Part shown: positions 44,228 through 52,867 of the stretch, in pieces | Layout: each line of letters starts with the position of its first letter | How positions within the stretch are numbered: position 1 is the first letter of the stretch | Assembly (NCBI GenBank): GCA_030536855.1 | Contig: JAUNPK010000003.1 | Location: 44,551-108,550, forward strand | Direction of reading: 5' to 3' | Length of the DNA: 64,000 nucleotides | Source of the DNA: Eubacteriales bacterium | GTDB lineage: Bacteria > Bacillota > Clostridia > Lachnospirales > Lachnospiraceae | Made by a program: the position numbers and the translations under genes | Notes under the pieces: generated by a model | What the model saw: only the letters and a program-made list of their open reading frames with translations | Databases searched by the model: none | What the model was told of the DNA's origin: nothing

Positions 44228-46858
44228 TTATACCTCTTTTCCATAATATGCTTTTAAGTACATTTCCTTGATTTCTGACATGAGAGGATAGCGTGGATTT
44301 GCCCCTGTACACTGGTCATCAAAGGCTTTTTCCACCATATCATCAAGTGTATCAAGAAAATACTTTTCATCAACACCATAGTCTTTAATAGTCTTTTTGA
44401 TTCCTACTTTTTCTTTTAATTCTTCAATTTTATCTAATAGTTTTTCGAATTTTTCATCATCATTTTTACCTTTAACACCCAGAAAATCAGCACATTCCAG
44501 ATATCTTTCCTTACAGTGAGGGTATGCATACTGTGAAAATGTACCCATTTTTGCAGGAGTTTCGGAAGCGTTGAATTTCATAACTTCTGTAATAAGTAAT
44601 GCATTTGCAATGCCATGAGGAATGTGATGGAAGGCACCAAGCTTATGTGCCATTGAATGACATACACCTAAGAATGCGTTGGCAAATGCCATACCTGCCA
44701 TAGTTGATGCTGTTGCCATCTGTTCACGGGCTTTTGCGTCATTAGCTCCGTTTTCATAAGCTCTCGGAAGGTATTCAAATATATTTTTCATAGCTTTTAA
44801 TGCAAGACCATCAGTGTAATCTGTAGCCATTATTGACGCATAAGCCTCAAGGGCGTGTGTAAGAGCGTCGATGCCTGAGGCACTGGTAAGACCTTTTGGC
44901 TGGTTCATCATCATGTCGGCGTCCACAATTGCCATTTTAGGAAGAAGCTCATAGTCCGCAAGAGGATATTTGACACCTGTATCCTGGTCTGTGATAACAG
45001 CAAAAGGAGTTACCTCAGAACCTGTACCTGAAGACGTAGGAATTGCGATAAAATACGCTTTTTCTCCCATTTTAGGGAAGGTATATATACGTTTTCTTAT
45101 ATCCATAAAACGCATTGCCATATCATTGAAATCCACCTCAGGATGTTCATACATAACCCACATGATTTTACCGGCATCCATAGCTGAGCCACCACCAATG
45201 GCAATAATGCAGTCAGGTTCAAATAATGTCATGGCTTTTGCACCTTCTTTTGCGCAGGCAAGGGTAGGGTCCGGTGCTACATCATAGAAGCATGTATAGA
45301 CAATGCCCATTTCATCAAGTTTATCAGTGACACATTTTGTATATCCATTTTTATAAAGGAATTGGTCAGTGACAATAAATGCCCGCTTTTTATTCATAAC
45401 GTTTTTCAATTCCGCAAGGGCAACGGGAAGACATCCCTTTTTAAAGTATACCTTTTCAGGGGCTCTGAACCAAAGCATATTTTCTCTCCTCTCTGCAACT
45501 GTTTTTATGTTAATAAGATGTTTTACGCCAACATTTTCCGAAACGGAATTGCCACCCCAGGAACCGCAGCCCAGTGTGAGGGAAGGTGTAAGTTTAAAAT
45601 TATATAAATCACCTATTCCACCCTGAGAAGAAGGTGTATTAATAAGAATTCTGCAGGTTTTCATTGCATTTTCAAACAGGGTTATCTTATCCTGCCCGGT
45701 GGCTGTATTGATATAAAGAGAGGATGTATGTCCGTAACCTCCGTCGGCAATAAGGCGCTCTGCTTTTGATACGGCATCTTCAAAATCCTTTGATTTGTAC
45801 ATGGCAAGTATAGGTGAGAGCTTTTCGTGAGCAAATTCTTCGGAAAGTTCAACGCTTGTAACTTCTCCAATAAGAATTTTGGTGTTTTCCGGAACTTCAA
45901 TGCCTGACAGTTTTCCGATTGTATAAGCACTTTGTCCTACAATCTTTGCATTGAGAGAACCATTTATAATAATTGTTTTTCTCACTTTATCAAGCTGGGA
46001 TTTAGTGAGGAAATGACAGCCTCTTGAAGCAAATTCTTCTTTTACCTGTTTATATATCGTTGAATCAACTATTACGGATTGCTCAGAGGCGCATATCATA
46101 CCATTGTCAAATGTCTTTGAATGAATAATTGAGTTGACAGCGAGGGTAATATCAGCTGTCTCATCAATTATGGCAGGGGTATTGCCGGCACCTACGCCAA
46201 GAGCGGGTTTTCCGGAAGAGTAGGCCGCTTTAACCATGCCGGGACCGCCTGTTGCAAGAATAATGTCAGCCTCTTTCATAAGCAAATTAGTCATTTCAAG
46301 GGATGGAACATCTATCCATCCAATTATTCCCTCAGGAGCTCCTGCTTTGACGGCAGCATCAAGGACAATCCTGGCAGCAGCTATTGTACTGTTTTTAGCA
46401 CGGGGATGAGGGCTTATAATTATTCCGTTTCTGGTTTTCAAACTAATCAGGGTTTTAAATATTGCAGTTGATGTTGGATTTGTGGTTGGTATTACGGCCG
46501 CTACAACACCGATAGGCTCTGCGATTTTCTTAATACCATAGGCTTTATCTTCTTCTATTACGCCGCAGGTTTTAAAGTCTTTGTATGTGTTGTAGATATA
46601 TTCTGATGCATAATGATTTTTAATTACCTTATCCTCCACGATACCCATACCGGTTTCGGCTACTGCCTGTTTTGCAAGAGGGATTCTTGCCTGATTGGCA
46701 GCTATGGCAGCAGCAGCAAATATCTTATCTACCTGTTCCTGTGTGTAGGTTGAAAATATTTTCTGTGCCTCTCTGGCTCTGGCAATTTCTGCCTCCAGAG
46801 TTTCTACATTGTCAACAATAATAGTTTTCTCATTTTTTTCGGTTATTAATTCTTCCAT
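44228..46858 (-). CDS. adhE: Bifunctional acetaldehyde/alcohol dehydrogenase AdhE
   Basis: 876 aa from ATG 46858, preceded by AGGAGG 8 nt upstream; an upstream in-frame ATG at 46891 lacks such a site. The N-terminal aldehyde dehydrogenase (about 1-430) has GVGAGNTPAIIDE and the catalytic cysteine in GMICASEQSVI. The C-terminal iron-type alcohol dehydrogenase has GGGSAMDAGKIMW and the metal-binding histidines in CHSMAHKLGAFHHIPHG. It turns acetyl-CoA into ethanol with two NADH, the main redox sink of fermenters. The promoter region carries a Rex-like site and a 30-bp tandem repeat. Confidence 0.96.
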   Translation of the reverse strand: MEELITEKNEKTIIVDNVETLEAEIARAREAQKIFSTYTQEQVDKIFAAAAIAANQARIPLAKQAVAETGMGIVEDKVIKNHYASEYIYNTYKDFKTCGVIEEDKAYGIKKIAEPIGVVAAVIPTTNPTSTAIFKTLISLKTRNGIIISPHPRAKNSTIAAARIVLDAAVKAGAPEGIIGWIDVPSLEMTNLLMKEADIILATGGPGMVKAAYSSGKPALGVGAGNTPAIIDETADITLAVNSIIHSKTFDNGMICASEQSVIVDSTIYKQVKEEFASRGCHFLTKSQLDKVRKTIIINGSLNAKIVGQSAYTIGKLSGIEVPENTKILIGEVTSVELSEEFAHEKLSPILAMYKSKDFEDAVSKAERLIADGGYGHTSSLYINTATGQDKITLFENAMKTCRILINTPSSQGGIGDLYNFKLTPSLTLGCGSWGGNSVSENVGVKHLINIKTVAERRENMLWFRAPEKVYFKKGCLPVALAELKNVMNKKRAFIVTDQFLYKNGYTKCVTDKLDEMGIVYTCFYDVAPDPTLACAKEGAKAMTLFEPDCIIAIGGGSAMDAGKIMWVMYEHPEVDFNDMAMRFMDIRKRIYTFPKMGEKAYFIAIPTSSGTGSEVTPFAVITDQDTGVKYPLADYELLPKMAIVDADMMMNQPKGLTSASGIDALTHALEAYASIMATDYTDGLALKAMKNIFEYLPRAYENGANDAKAREQMATASTMAGMAFANAFLGVCHSMAHKLGAFHHIPHGIANALLITEVMKFNASETPAKMGTFSQYAYPHCKERYLECADFLGVKGKNDDEKFEKLLDKIEELKEKVGIKKTIKDYGVDEKYFLDTLDDMVEKAFDDQCTGANPRYPLMSEIKEMYLKAYYGKEV

Positions 46859-46900
46859 TGCATTTCCTCCTATTATGATTTCTTCCGTCATTATTCCTTT

Positions 46901-47050
46901 CAGAAGATTTTTCCGGTAGAATTCCAGTCCTGCAGATTTACTTCTTGCATGATTCCATTCAGTAGAATTACTTCTGGTATAATACTATCCGGTAGAATTA
47001 CTTATTGCATAATTCCATTTTGTAGAATTATTTTCGGAATATTGACAAAA
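46901..47050. repeat. 30-bp tandem repeat in the adhE promoter region
   Basis: Four clear units start at 46931, 46961, 46991 and 47021, each close to GTAGAATTACTTCTTGCATA followed by ATTCCATT; a degenerate fifth unit occupies 46901-46930. The period is exactly 30 bp. It lies between the adhE ribosome site and the Rex-like site, so it would be transcribed as the adhE leader or overlap its promoter. Confidence 0.75.
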
Positions 47051-47059
47051 AATTAACAA
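47042..47059. promoter_or_regulatory. Rex-like redox operator upstream of adhE
   Basis: TTGACAAAAAATTAACAA matches the Rex consensus TTGTTAA-N4-TTAACAA at 12 of 14 positions. Rex represses fermentation genes such as adhE when NADH is low. The site is about 185 bp before the adhE start and could also overlap its -35 region. No rex gene is in the window. Confidence 0.6.
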
Positions 47060-47130
47060 AGTTATATTTTATATATATCACTAATAAATATTGTCGTCAA
47101 GTAAAATAATATTTATTGAAAATGAGTAGA

Positions 47131-47163
47131 AAATATGCGTAAAAGATTTGTAAATATGCGTAA
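47131..47163 (+). promoter_or_regulatory. Direct repeats AAATATGCGTAA upstream of the ppdK promoter
   Basis: Two exact 12-bp copies at 47131-47142 and 47152-47163, 21 bp apart (two helical turns), ending 5 bp before the -35 box. This arrangement is typical of an activator bound as a tandem dimer. The regulator is unknown. Confidence 0.55.
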
Positions 47164-47168
47164 TTTTC

Positions 47169-47197
47169 TTGCTTAAAGATGTCTTTATTGTTACAAT
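47169..47197 (+). promoter_or_regulatory. Promoter of ppdK
   Basis: TTGCTT at 47169-47174, 17-bp spacer, TACAAT at 47192-47197; start near 47204. The remainder of the 388-bp gap between adhE and ppdK is AT-rich with no further feature seen. Confidence 0.65.
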
Positions 47198-47246
47198 GGT
47201 AGCAAATAAGACGTAAAAAAATTAATAATCAGGAGGACAGAAATTC

Positions 47247-49877
47247 ATGGCAAAATGGGTTTATTTATTCAAAGAGGGAAATGCATCTATGCGCAATCTC
47301 CTTGGAGGTAAGGGATGTAATCTTGCGGAGATGACAGGATTAGGAATGCCTATTCCACAGGGATTTACGGTAACCACGGAGGCATGTACGGATTACTATA
47401 AGAATGGTAAGAAGATATCTGATGAAATAAAGAGTCAGATATTTGACGCAGTAAAATGGCTTGAGGAGGTTAACGGCAAAAAGTTAGGAGATATCAATGA
47501 TCCGTTATTGGTTTCAGTACGTTCCGGAGCCAGAGCCTCAATGCCGGGTATGATGGATACAATTCTTAATCTGGGACTTAATGACGTATCTGTTGAAGGC
47601 TTTGCTAAAAAGACCGGTAATCCAAGATTTGCCTACGACTCATACAGAAGATTTATTCAGATGTATTCAGACGTGGTTATGGAAGTTCCAAAGTCTTACT
47701 TTGAAAAAATTATTGACGAGATGAAGGAAGCCAAAGGGGTTAAATTTGACACAGAACTGGATGCGGATGATTTGAAGGAATTAGCATCAAGATTTAAAAA
47801 TGTATATAAAGAAGCCATGAACGGGGCTGATTTTCCGCAGGACCCTGCAGAGCAGCTTATGGGCGCCGTCAAGGCAGTATTTAAATCATGGGACAATCCG
47901 AGAGCCATAGTATATCGTAGAGATAATGATATTCCGGGAGACTGGGGTACAGCTGTAAATGTGCAGACTATGGTATTTGGTAATAAAGGTAATACATCAG
48001 GTACCGGAGTTGCATTTACACGTAATCCGTCTACAGGTGAGAAAGGAATCTACGGAGAATATCTTATTAATGCCCAGGGCGAGGACGTAGTTGCCGGTGT
48101 TCGTACACCACAGCCAATCACACAGCTTGAGAAGGATCTTCCGGAGTGTTACAAGCAGTTTATGGATCTGGCAATGAAACTTGAGAATCATTTTCATGAT
48201 ATGCAGGATATGGAGTTTACTATTGAAGAGGGTAAGTTGTACTTCCTGCAGACTCGTAACGGTAAGAGAACTGCACACGCAGCATTAAAGATTGCCTGTG
48301 ATTTAATAGACGAAGGACAGATTACAGAGGAAGAGGCTGTTGCAAGAATTGACGCCAAGTCTATTGACCAGGTACTTCATCCTGTATTTTCACCTGAAGC
48401 TCTTAAGAAGGGTGAGGTTATTGGAAAAGCGCTTCCTGCTTCACCGGGAGCTGCTGCAGGTAAGGTATATTTTACAGCTGAGGATGCAAAGGTTGCAGGA
48501 AAGGGAGGCAAGGGTGAAAGAGTCATTCTTGTAAGACTTGAAACTTCTCCTGAAGATATAGAGGGTATGAAGGCATCTCAGGGTATTCTTACAGTAAGAG
48601 GCGGAATGACAAGTCATGCTGCCGTTGTTGCCAGAGGAATGGGAACCTGTTGTGTATCGGGATGCGGTGATATAAAGATTGATGAGGAAGCTAAATGGTT
48701 TACTCTTGGAGGATATACATTCCATGAGGGAGATTATATTTCTCTTGACGGTTCAACCGGTAATATTTACAAGGGTGATATAGCCACCAAGGAACCGGAA
48801 ATTGGCGGAGATTTCGGACGTATTATGGAGCTTGCTGACAAGTACAGAAAGTTAGGAGTAAGAACTAATGCCGACACACCTGCCGACACGAAAAAAGCTG
48901 TTGAATTAGGAGCAGAAGGTATCGGCTTATGTCGTACAGAGCATATGTTCTTTGGAGAGGACAGAATTCCTAAATTCAGAAGAATGATACTTTCTGATAC
49001 TGTAGAGCAGAGAGAAGAAGCGTTAAAATCAATCGGAGAATTCCAGAAGGCAGATTTTAAAGCTATGTACGAGACTCTGGAAGGAAGACCTATGACTGTA
49101 AGATATCTTGATCCACCTCTTCATGAATTTGTTCCTACAGAGGAGGAAGATATTAAGGCACTTGCAGATGATATGGGTCTTACCGTTGATGAGGTAAAGA
49201 CAAGATGTAACGCCCTTCATGAATTTAACCCAATGATGGGTCACAGAGGCTGTCGTCTTGCGGTAACTTATCCTGAGATTGCAAGAATGCAGACAAGAGC
49301 TGTTATGGAGGCTGCCATTGAGGTATCTTGCGAGAAGGGATATGAGATTGTTCCTGAGATTATGATACCTCTTGTTGGTGAAGTTAAGGAGTTAGCCTAC
49401 GTGAAAAATATTGTGGTTGAGACAGCAGAGAAGGTTAAGGAAGAAAAGAAATCTGATATGAACTACAAGATTGGAACAATGATTGAGATTCCAAGAGCTG
49501 CACTTACAGCTGACCAGGTTGCAAAGGAAGCGGAATTCTTCTCTTTCGGTACAAATGACCTTACACAGATGACATTCGGCTTCTCAAGAGATGATGCAGG
49601 AAAGTTCCTTGATTCATATTACAAAGCAAAAATTTACGAATCAGATCCATTTGCAAGACTTGACCAGACAGGCGTGGGCCAGCTTGTTGAGATGGCGGTA
49701 GAGAAGGGACGTGGAACCCGTCCGGATTTGAAATGCGGTATTTGTGGTGAACATGGCGGCGACCCATCAAGCATAGAGTTCTGCCATAAGGTTGGATTGA
49801 ATTATGTAAGCTGTTCACCATTCAGAGTACCAATTGCAAGGCTTGCAGCAGCACAGGCTGCTATAGCTTTGAAATAG
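47247..49877 (+). CDS. ppdK: Pyruvate, phosphate dikinase
   Basis: 876 aa. It interconverts pyruvate, ATP and phosphate with PEP, AMP and pyrophosphate. The N-terminal ATP-grasp domain begins LLGGKGCNLAEMTGLGMP. The swivelling phosphohistidine domain has the catalytic His in RGGMTSHAAVVARGMGTCCV. The C-terminal PEP/pyruvate barrel contains LCRTEHMFFG, FGTNDLTQMTFGFSRDD and the catalytic cysteine in LKCGICGEHGGDP. AGGAGGACAG precedes ATG 47247. In anaerobes it can replace or reverse pyruvate kinase. Divergent from adhE. Length is normal (870-880 aa). Confidence 0.96.
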   Translation: MAKWVYLFKEGNASMRNLLGGKGCNLAEMTGLGMPIPQGFTVTTEACTDYYKNGKKISDEIKSQIFDAVKWLEEVNGKKLGDINDPLLVSVRSGARASMPGMMDTILNLGLNDVSVEGFAKKTGNPRFAYDSYRRFIQMYSDVVMEVPKSYFEKIIDEMKEAKGVKFDTELDADDLKELASRFKNVYKEAMNGADFPQDPAEQLMGAVKAVFKSWDNPRAIVYRRDNDIPGDWGTAVNVQTMVFGNKGNTSGTGVAFTRNPSTGEKGIYGEYLINAQGEDVVAGVRTPQPITQLEKDLPECYKQFMDLAMKLENHFHDMQDMEFTIEEGKLYFLQTRNGKRTAHAALKIACDLIDEGQITEEEAVARIDAKSIDQVLHPVFSPEALKKGEVIGKALPASPGAAAGKVYFTAEDAKVAGKGGKGERVILVRLETSPEDIEGMKASQGILTVRGGMTSHAAVVARGMGTCCVSGCGDIKIDEEAKWFTLGGYTFHEGDYISLDGSTGNIYKGDIATKEPEIGGDFGRIMELADKYRKLGVRTNADTPADTKKAVELGAEGIGLCRTEHMFFGEDRIPKFRRMILSDTVEQREEALKSIGEFQKADFKAMYETLEGRPMTVRYLDPPLHEFVPTEEEDIKALADDMGLTVDEVKTRCNALHEFNPMMGHRGCRLAVTYPEIARMQTRAVMEAAIEVSCEKGYEIVPEIMIPLVGEVKELAYVKNIVVETAEKVKEEKKSDMNYKIGTMIEIPRAALTADQVAKEAEFFSFGTNDLTQMTFGFSRDDAGKFLDSYYKAKIYESDPFARLDQTGVGQLVEMAVEKGRGTRPDLKCGICGEHGGDPSSIEFCHKVGLNYVSCSPFRVPIARLAAAQAAIALK

Positions 49878-49905
49878 TGAAGATTATTCGCATGACATAG
49901 TATGT

Positions 49906-49984
49906 TGTCACACAGGCCACGAATGCACAGAAAGAAGCTATTGAATAGCTTGACGCTGTGCAACTGTCACACAGGCCGCGAATG
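49906..49984. repeat. 20-bp direct repeats with an intervening hairpin after ppdK
   Basis: TGTCACACAGGCCACGAATG (49906-49925) recurs at 49965-49984 with one change. Between them are a GCACAG/CTGTGC stem and an inner AAGCTAT-TGA-ATAGCTT hairpin. The function is unknown; it could be a short duplicated 3' UTR element. Confidence 0.55.
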
Positions 49985-50013
49985 TTTCTAATTAATTTAT
50001 TTATTCTATATGT

Positions 50014-50038
50014 CAGCTCCGCATTGTTTGCGGGGCTG
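50014..50038 (+). terminator. Hairpin after ppdK
   Basis: CAGCTCCGCA (50014-50023) pairs with TGCGGGGCTG (50029-50038) around a 5-nt loop. Only ATGTTCTT follows, so termination strength is uncertain. From 50040 to about 50320 the DNA is very AT-rich with short ATTT-type repeats and no gene seen. Confidence 0.5.
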
Positions 50039-50326
50039 ATGTTCTTGGTAAAATCTTAATTTGACCTGTTTTAGTAGAAATAATTTGAAATTATTTGAGA
50101 TTAATTAAAATTAATTTGATGCTATTTAAATACCATTTTAAGGCTATTTTAATGCTATTTGAATATATCGGAATGTGATTAAATCAGGTCTAATCTAATT
50201 AGCATCTATTTCTATCCAAATACAATAATTAATGGTTAATAGACAGAAAAAATACGCTACTCTGGCAAAGACTTTTGTAAAAAAAACTGCCATATATATG
50301 TTTGGATAGATAAAAATCCTAAAAGG

Positions 50327-50644
50327 CAAGAATGGTGGGTAAAATAGGAGCAAAAATGGAAGAAGATACATAGAAATGCCCACCAAGAAAGCAGAAAAAG
50401 AAAGAATGGTGGGTAAATCATAGGAGGAGAAGAGAAGAAATATATGGAAATATGAGAAAAATACCCACTAAGAAAGCAGAAAATATAAGAATGATGGGTA
50501 AATAACAGGAGGAGAGGAGAAGAAATATATGGAAATATAAGAAAAATACCCACTATTAAGGCAGAAAAAGTAAGAATGATGGGTAAAATGAAAGCAAAAG
50601 TGGAAGAAGATACATATAAATGCCCACCAAGAAAGCAGAAAAAG
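50327..50644 (+). repeat. Four tandem imperfect repeats (74, 85, 85, 74 bp) matching the 5' end of the next gene
   Basis: AAGAATG[GA]TGGGTAAA recurs at 50327, 50401, 50486 and 50571, with a partial fifth (AAGAATGGTAGCTAAA) at 50645 inside the gene. Each unit also holds [AT]CCCAC[CT]A followed by AAGAAAGCAGAAAA. Units 1 and 4 share one spacer type (GGAAGAAGATACATA), units 2 and 3 another (GAAGAAATATATGGAAATAT), giving an A-B-B-A order. The start of the 50620 gene is the last copy, so the array is a tandem duplication of its 5' end plus leader. GGTGGG and CCCACC can pair within each unit. Confidence 0.75.
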
Positions 50645-51471
50645 CAAGAATGGTAGCTAAAATCACGGAGGTGAGTATTATAGACAAAAAAGAGATTGAA
50701 AAAGAAATAGAACAAATTGATATACAAATAGATATTGCAAAAAGAGATGTGGTAAGTGCGCCTGATGGGAGGCTTAGGATTGCTCATAAACGCGGAACAG
50801 AACAATATTATCTTGTTTCAGAAAATTCAGACAATCTTGGCAAATATATTAGTAAGAAGAATGCTGATTTGATTCGTGCACTTGCTCAAAAAGATTACGC
50901 AAGGAAAACTATAAATTACCTGGAAAAAAAGAAGAAAATGTTAGAGAGTATGAGGGATATGGTTGTAAGTTTTGATGATGACAAAATATACAACAAATTA
51001 AATGATAGCAGAAAAAAACTTATTTCTCCGTACTCTATTCCTGACGATGATTATATCAAAAATTGGCTTTCTGAGTCCTTCAAGACAAAAGCTTTTGAGG
51101 AAGAAGAATCGGAAATACTAACAGAGAGAGGCGAGAGGGTCAGATCTAAATCTGAAAAAATGATTGCGGATAAATTACTAATGCTTGGTGTACCTTACAA
51201 GTATGAACATCCTATTGTTTTAATTGGAGTGGGAACCGTATATCCGGACTTTACATTGTTAGATATCAAGAAGAGAGAAAATGTGTTGTTAGAGCATTTT
51301 GGAATGATGGACAATCCCACTTACTGTGAAAATGCGATTAGAAAAATCAATTCATATCAGAAGAATGGTTATTATGAAGGGGAAAATATTTTATATACAT
51401 TTGAGACTCTAAAGAATCCTATAAATATAAAAAATTTTGAAAATGTCATAAGAAATAGATTTGAGATATAG
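50620..51471 (+). CDS. Uncharacterised protein with PD-(D/E)XK-like C-terminal domain
   Basis: 283 aa from ATG 50620. The N-terminus (MPTKKAEKARMVAK) is basic, and residues 20-120 are strongly helical with coiled-coil character (KKEIEKEIEQIDIQIDIAK). The C-terminal half has RSKSEKMIADKL, YKYEHPI, the Asp-bearing VYPDFTLLDI and LLEHFGMM: the order and spacing of a restriction-endonuclease-like nuclease core in which the last acidic residue sits in EHFG. This resembles orphan nuclease-like proteins of gut clostridia; no named family is assigned. The upstream repeats repeat its first codons. A strong GGAGG at 50665-50669 has no standard start codon correctly placed after it. No partner methylase or helicase adjoins it. 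Confidence 0.6.
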   Translation: MPTKKAEKARMVAKITEVSIIDKKEIEKEIEQIDIQIDIAKRDVVSAPDGRLRIAHKRGTEQYYLVSENSDNLGKYISKKNADLIRALAQKDYARKTINYLEKKKKMLESMRDMVVSFDDDKIYNKLNDSRKKLISPYSIPDDDYIKNWLSESFKTKAFEEEESEILTERGERVRSKSEKMIADKLLMLGVPYKYEHPIVLIGVGTVYPDFTLLDIKKRENVLLEHFGMMDNPTYCENAIRKINSYQKNGYYEGENILYTFETLKNPINIKNFENVIRNRFEI

Positions 51472-51810
51472 TATCGAAAATTCATCTATTAATAAATATA
51501 GTGTTACAGTCAGGATATAATTTGTATATTAAATAAAATTGATAAATTCAAAATGCAGGTAATGGCTCAAAATGGTGGATTATTTATTTAGATGGTCAGT
51601 ATGTTTATGACCAGAAGTAAGATGGTTAACGGAGTAAGTGACATTTTCGCTATTTATATAGTTTAACATAACTTTAACATTTCTTAAAAACATTTCAAAC
51701 AACTCCAAAGTAAAATGAGGACACAAAATCAAGAAAAGGAATGGCTGTTTATATGATTGTTAAGGGCAATAAAAAATTAAAACTGTTAAAATTAGTGGAG
51801 GAGTAAATCA
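51472..51810. other. Intergenic region before the PH-domain pair
   Basis: 339 bp, AT-rich. Apart from the PhoP-box-like promoter listed separately, it contains near 51560-51640 a short stretch reading GNGSKWWIIYLDGQYVYDQK before a stop, reminiscent of a cell-wall-binding repeat remnant; this is too short to call a gene. The dyad content is otherwise unremarkable. Confidence 0.35.
51663..51716 (+). promoter_or_regulatory. PhoP-box-like array and -10 element
   Basis: Four hexamers spaced by 5 bp, an 11-bp period: TTAACA (51663), TTAACA (51674), TAAAAA (51685) and CAAACA (51696). This is the layout of Gram-positive PhoP boxes (TT[ACT]A[CT]A repeats). A -10-like TAAAAT sits at 51711-51716 with no -35, as in PhoP-activated promoters. 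The array would lie at about -60 to -22. It predicts that the 51811-52781 pair is induced by phosphate starvation. Confidence 0.55.
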
Positions 51811-52209
51811 ATGGACAACAAAGAGATATTTAAGTATACATATTCTGCAAAACAACAGGAGGAAATCAAAGCGATACGGAAGAAATATGATGAGCCGCAG
51901 GAAGATAAAATGGAGCAGCTGCGCCGTCTTGATGGTGGGGTTACCGGGAAAGCATCTGTTTGCTCAATTATTGTGGGTATCGTGGGTGTGCTTATCATGG
52001 GATTTGGAATGAGCCTTTTTATGTCAGAATTATCCGAAATTCTGGGCTTATACAGAGACTTTGCAATGGTTATAGGAATTGTCATCGGACTTATTGGTAT
52101 TGTCCTTGTCTGTTGCGCTTATCCAATTTATAACCACGCCGTAAAAAAAGAGCGTAAGCGGATTGCACCTGAAATTCTCAGATTGACAGATGAATTGTTG
52201 AAACAGTGA
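51811..52209 (+). CDS. Small two-span membrane protein
   Basis: 132 aa. A polar, lysine-rich N-terminal part (1-45) with KQQEEIKAIRKKYDEPQ is followed by TM helices at about 47-72 (VCSIIVGIVGVLIMGFG) and 85-110, and a basic C-terminal helix. No named family is recognised, but similar small proteins are common in gut clostridia. GTGGAGGAGTAA precedes ATG 51811. The downstream PH-domain gene starts 95 bp after its stop. It is the first gene behind the PhoP-box-like promoter. Confidence 0.7.
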   Translation: MDNKEIFKYTYSAKQQEEIKAIRKKYDEPQEDKMEQLRRLDGGVTGKASVCSIIVGIVGVLIMGFGMSLFMSELSEILGLYRDFAMVIGIVIGLIGIVLVCCAYPIYNHAVKKERKRIAPEILRLTDELLKQ

Positions 52210-52304
52210 GCACCTATAACAGAGTATTGCAAAACAAGATGAGAAGTGATACTGTAAGTGCAGCGGATTATGTACAAATCATGTTGTTAATAATGGAGGG
52301 ATAT

Positions 52305-52781
52305 ATGGGCAAAAAGAACAAAACCAAGATTGATATTATCTGGAAGGACAGAAAGAGAACTTTATTTCTGGGATTACCTTGGTCATTTACACGATACAGT
52401 GTGTCAAAGGAGAGACTTTTTATAAGCAGAGGATTTCTTAATGTTCATGATGATGAGGTGAGACTTTACAGGGTTATGGATATTTCTCTTACACGTTCAT
52501 TCATGCAAAGATTAGCAGGAATAGGAACTATCAATATATGTTCCGGAGATAAGACTATGGGAGACTTTGAGTTAAAGAATATAAAGAATCCAAAGGAAAC
52601 AAAGGAACTTATTTCTGATTTGGTTGAAAAGCAGAGAGATGTTAAGAGAGTGGTTAATCGTGAGAATATGATTGATCCACATATGCATCAGGATGGGGAT
52701 TTTGAAGACTTTCATTATGGAAACGGACCGGAAAATTTTGAAGATTTCGGACATGATGATGCACCTTTTGACAGGGATTAA
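52305..52781 (+). CDS. Bacterial PH-domain protein
   Basis: About 158 aa from ATG 52305, with GGAGGG at 52295-52300; an earlier in-frame GTG at 52206 overlaps the preceding stop but lacks a ribosome site. The core (about 10-105) reads RKRTLFLGLPWSFTRYSV, LFISRGFLNVHDDEV and LYRVMDISLTRSFMQRL, then GTINICSGD, the pattern of bacterial PH (YdbS/YdbT-like) domains. The C-terminal about 40 residues are acidic, His/Asp/Phe-rich and probably disordered. No membrane span, so it may work with the two-span protein beside it. Confidence 0.75.
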   Translation: MGKKNKTKIDIIWKDRKRTLFLGLPWSFTRYSVSKERLFISRGFLNVHDDEVRLYRVMDISLTRSFMQRLAGIGTINICSGDKTMGDFELKNIKNPKETKELISDLVEKQRDVKRVVNRENMIDPHMHQDGDFEDFHYGNGPENFEDFGHDDAPFDRD

Positions 52782-52867
52782 GAGTGTTTAATAATGGGGA
52801 CTGTACTGTGAAGAAATATTATAGCCTGAGGCTTCCCTTTCTTGACAGAACGGTCCCTTTATTTACT

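Noticed and set aside
50327-50644. Possible CRISPR array
   Set aside because: Spacer parts are themselves repeated (A-B-B-A), units differ in length (74/85), and the sequence matches the start of the downstream gene. No cas genes are present.
50257-50805. Minus-strand 182-aa hydrophobic reading frame
   Set aside because: It is the antisense of the tandem repeat array; Phe/Ser/Tyr-rich repetition reflects the A-rich purine strand, and there is no ribosome site or membrane-protein pattern.
51560-51640. Remnant of a cell-wall-binding repeat (WWIIYLDGQYVYDQK)
   Set aside because: Only about 20 residues before a stop; too little to call a pseudogene.
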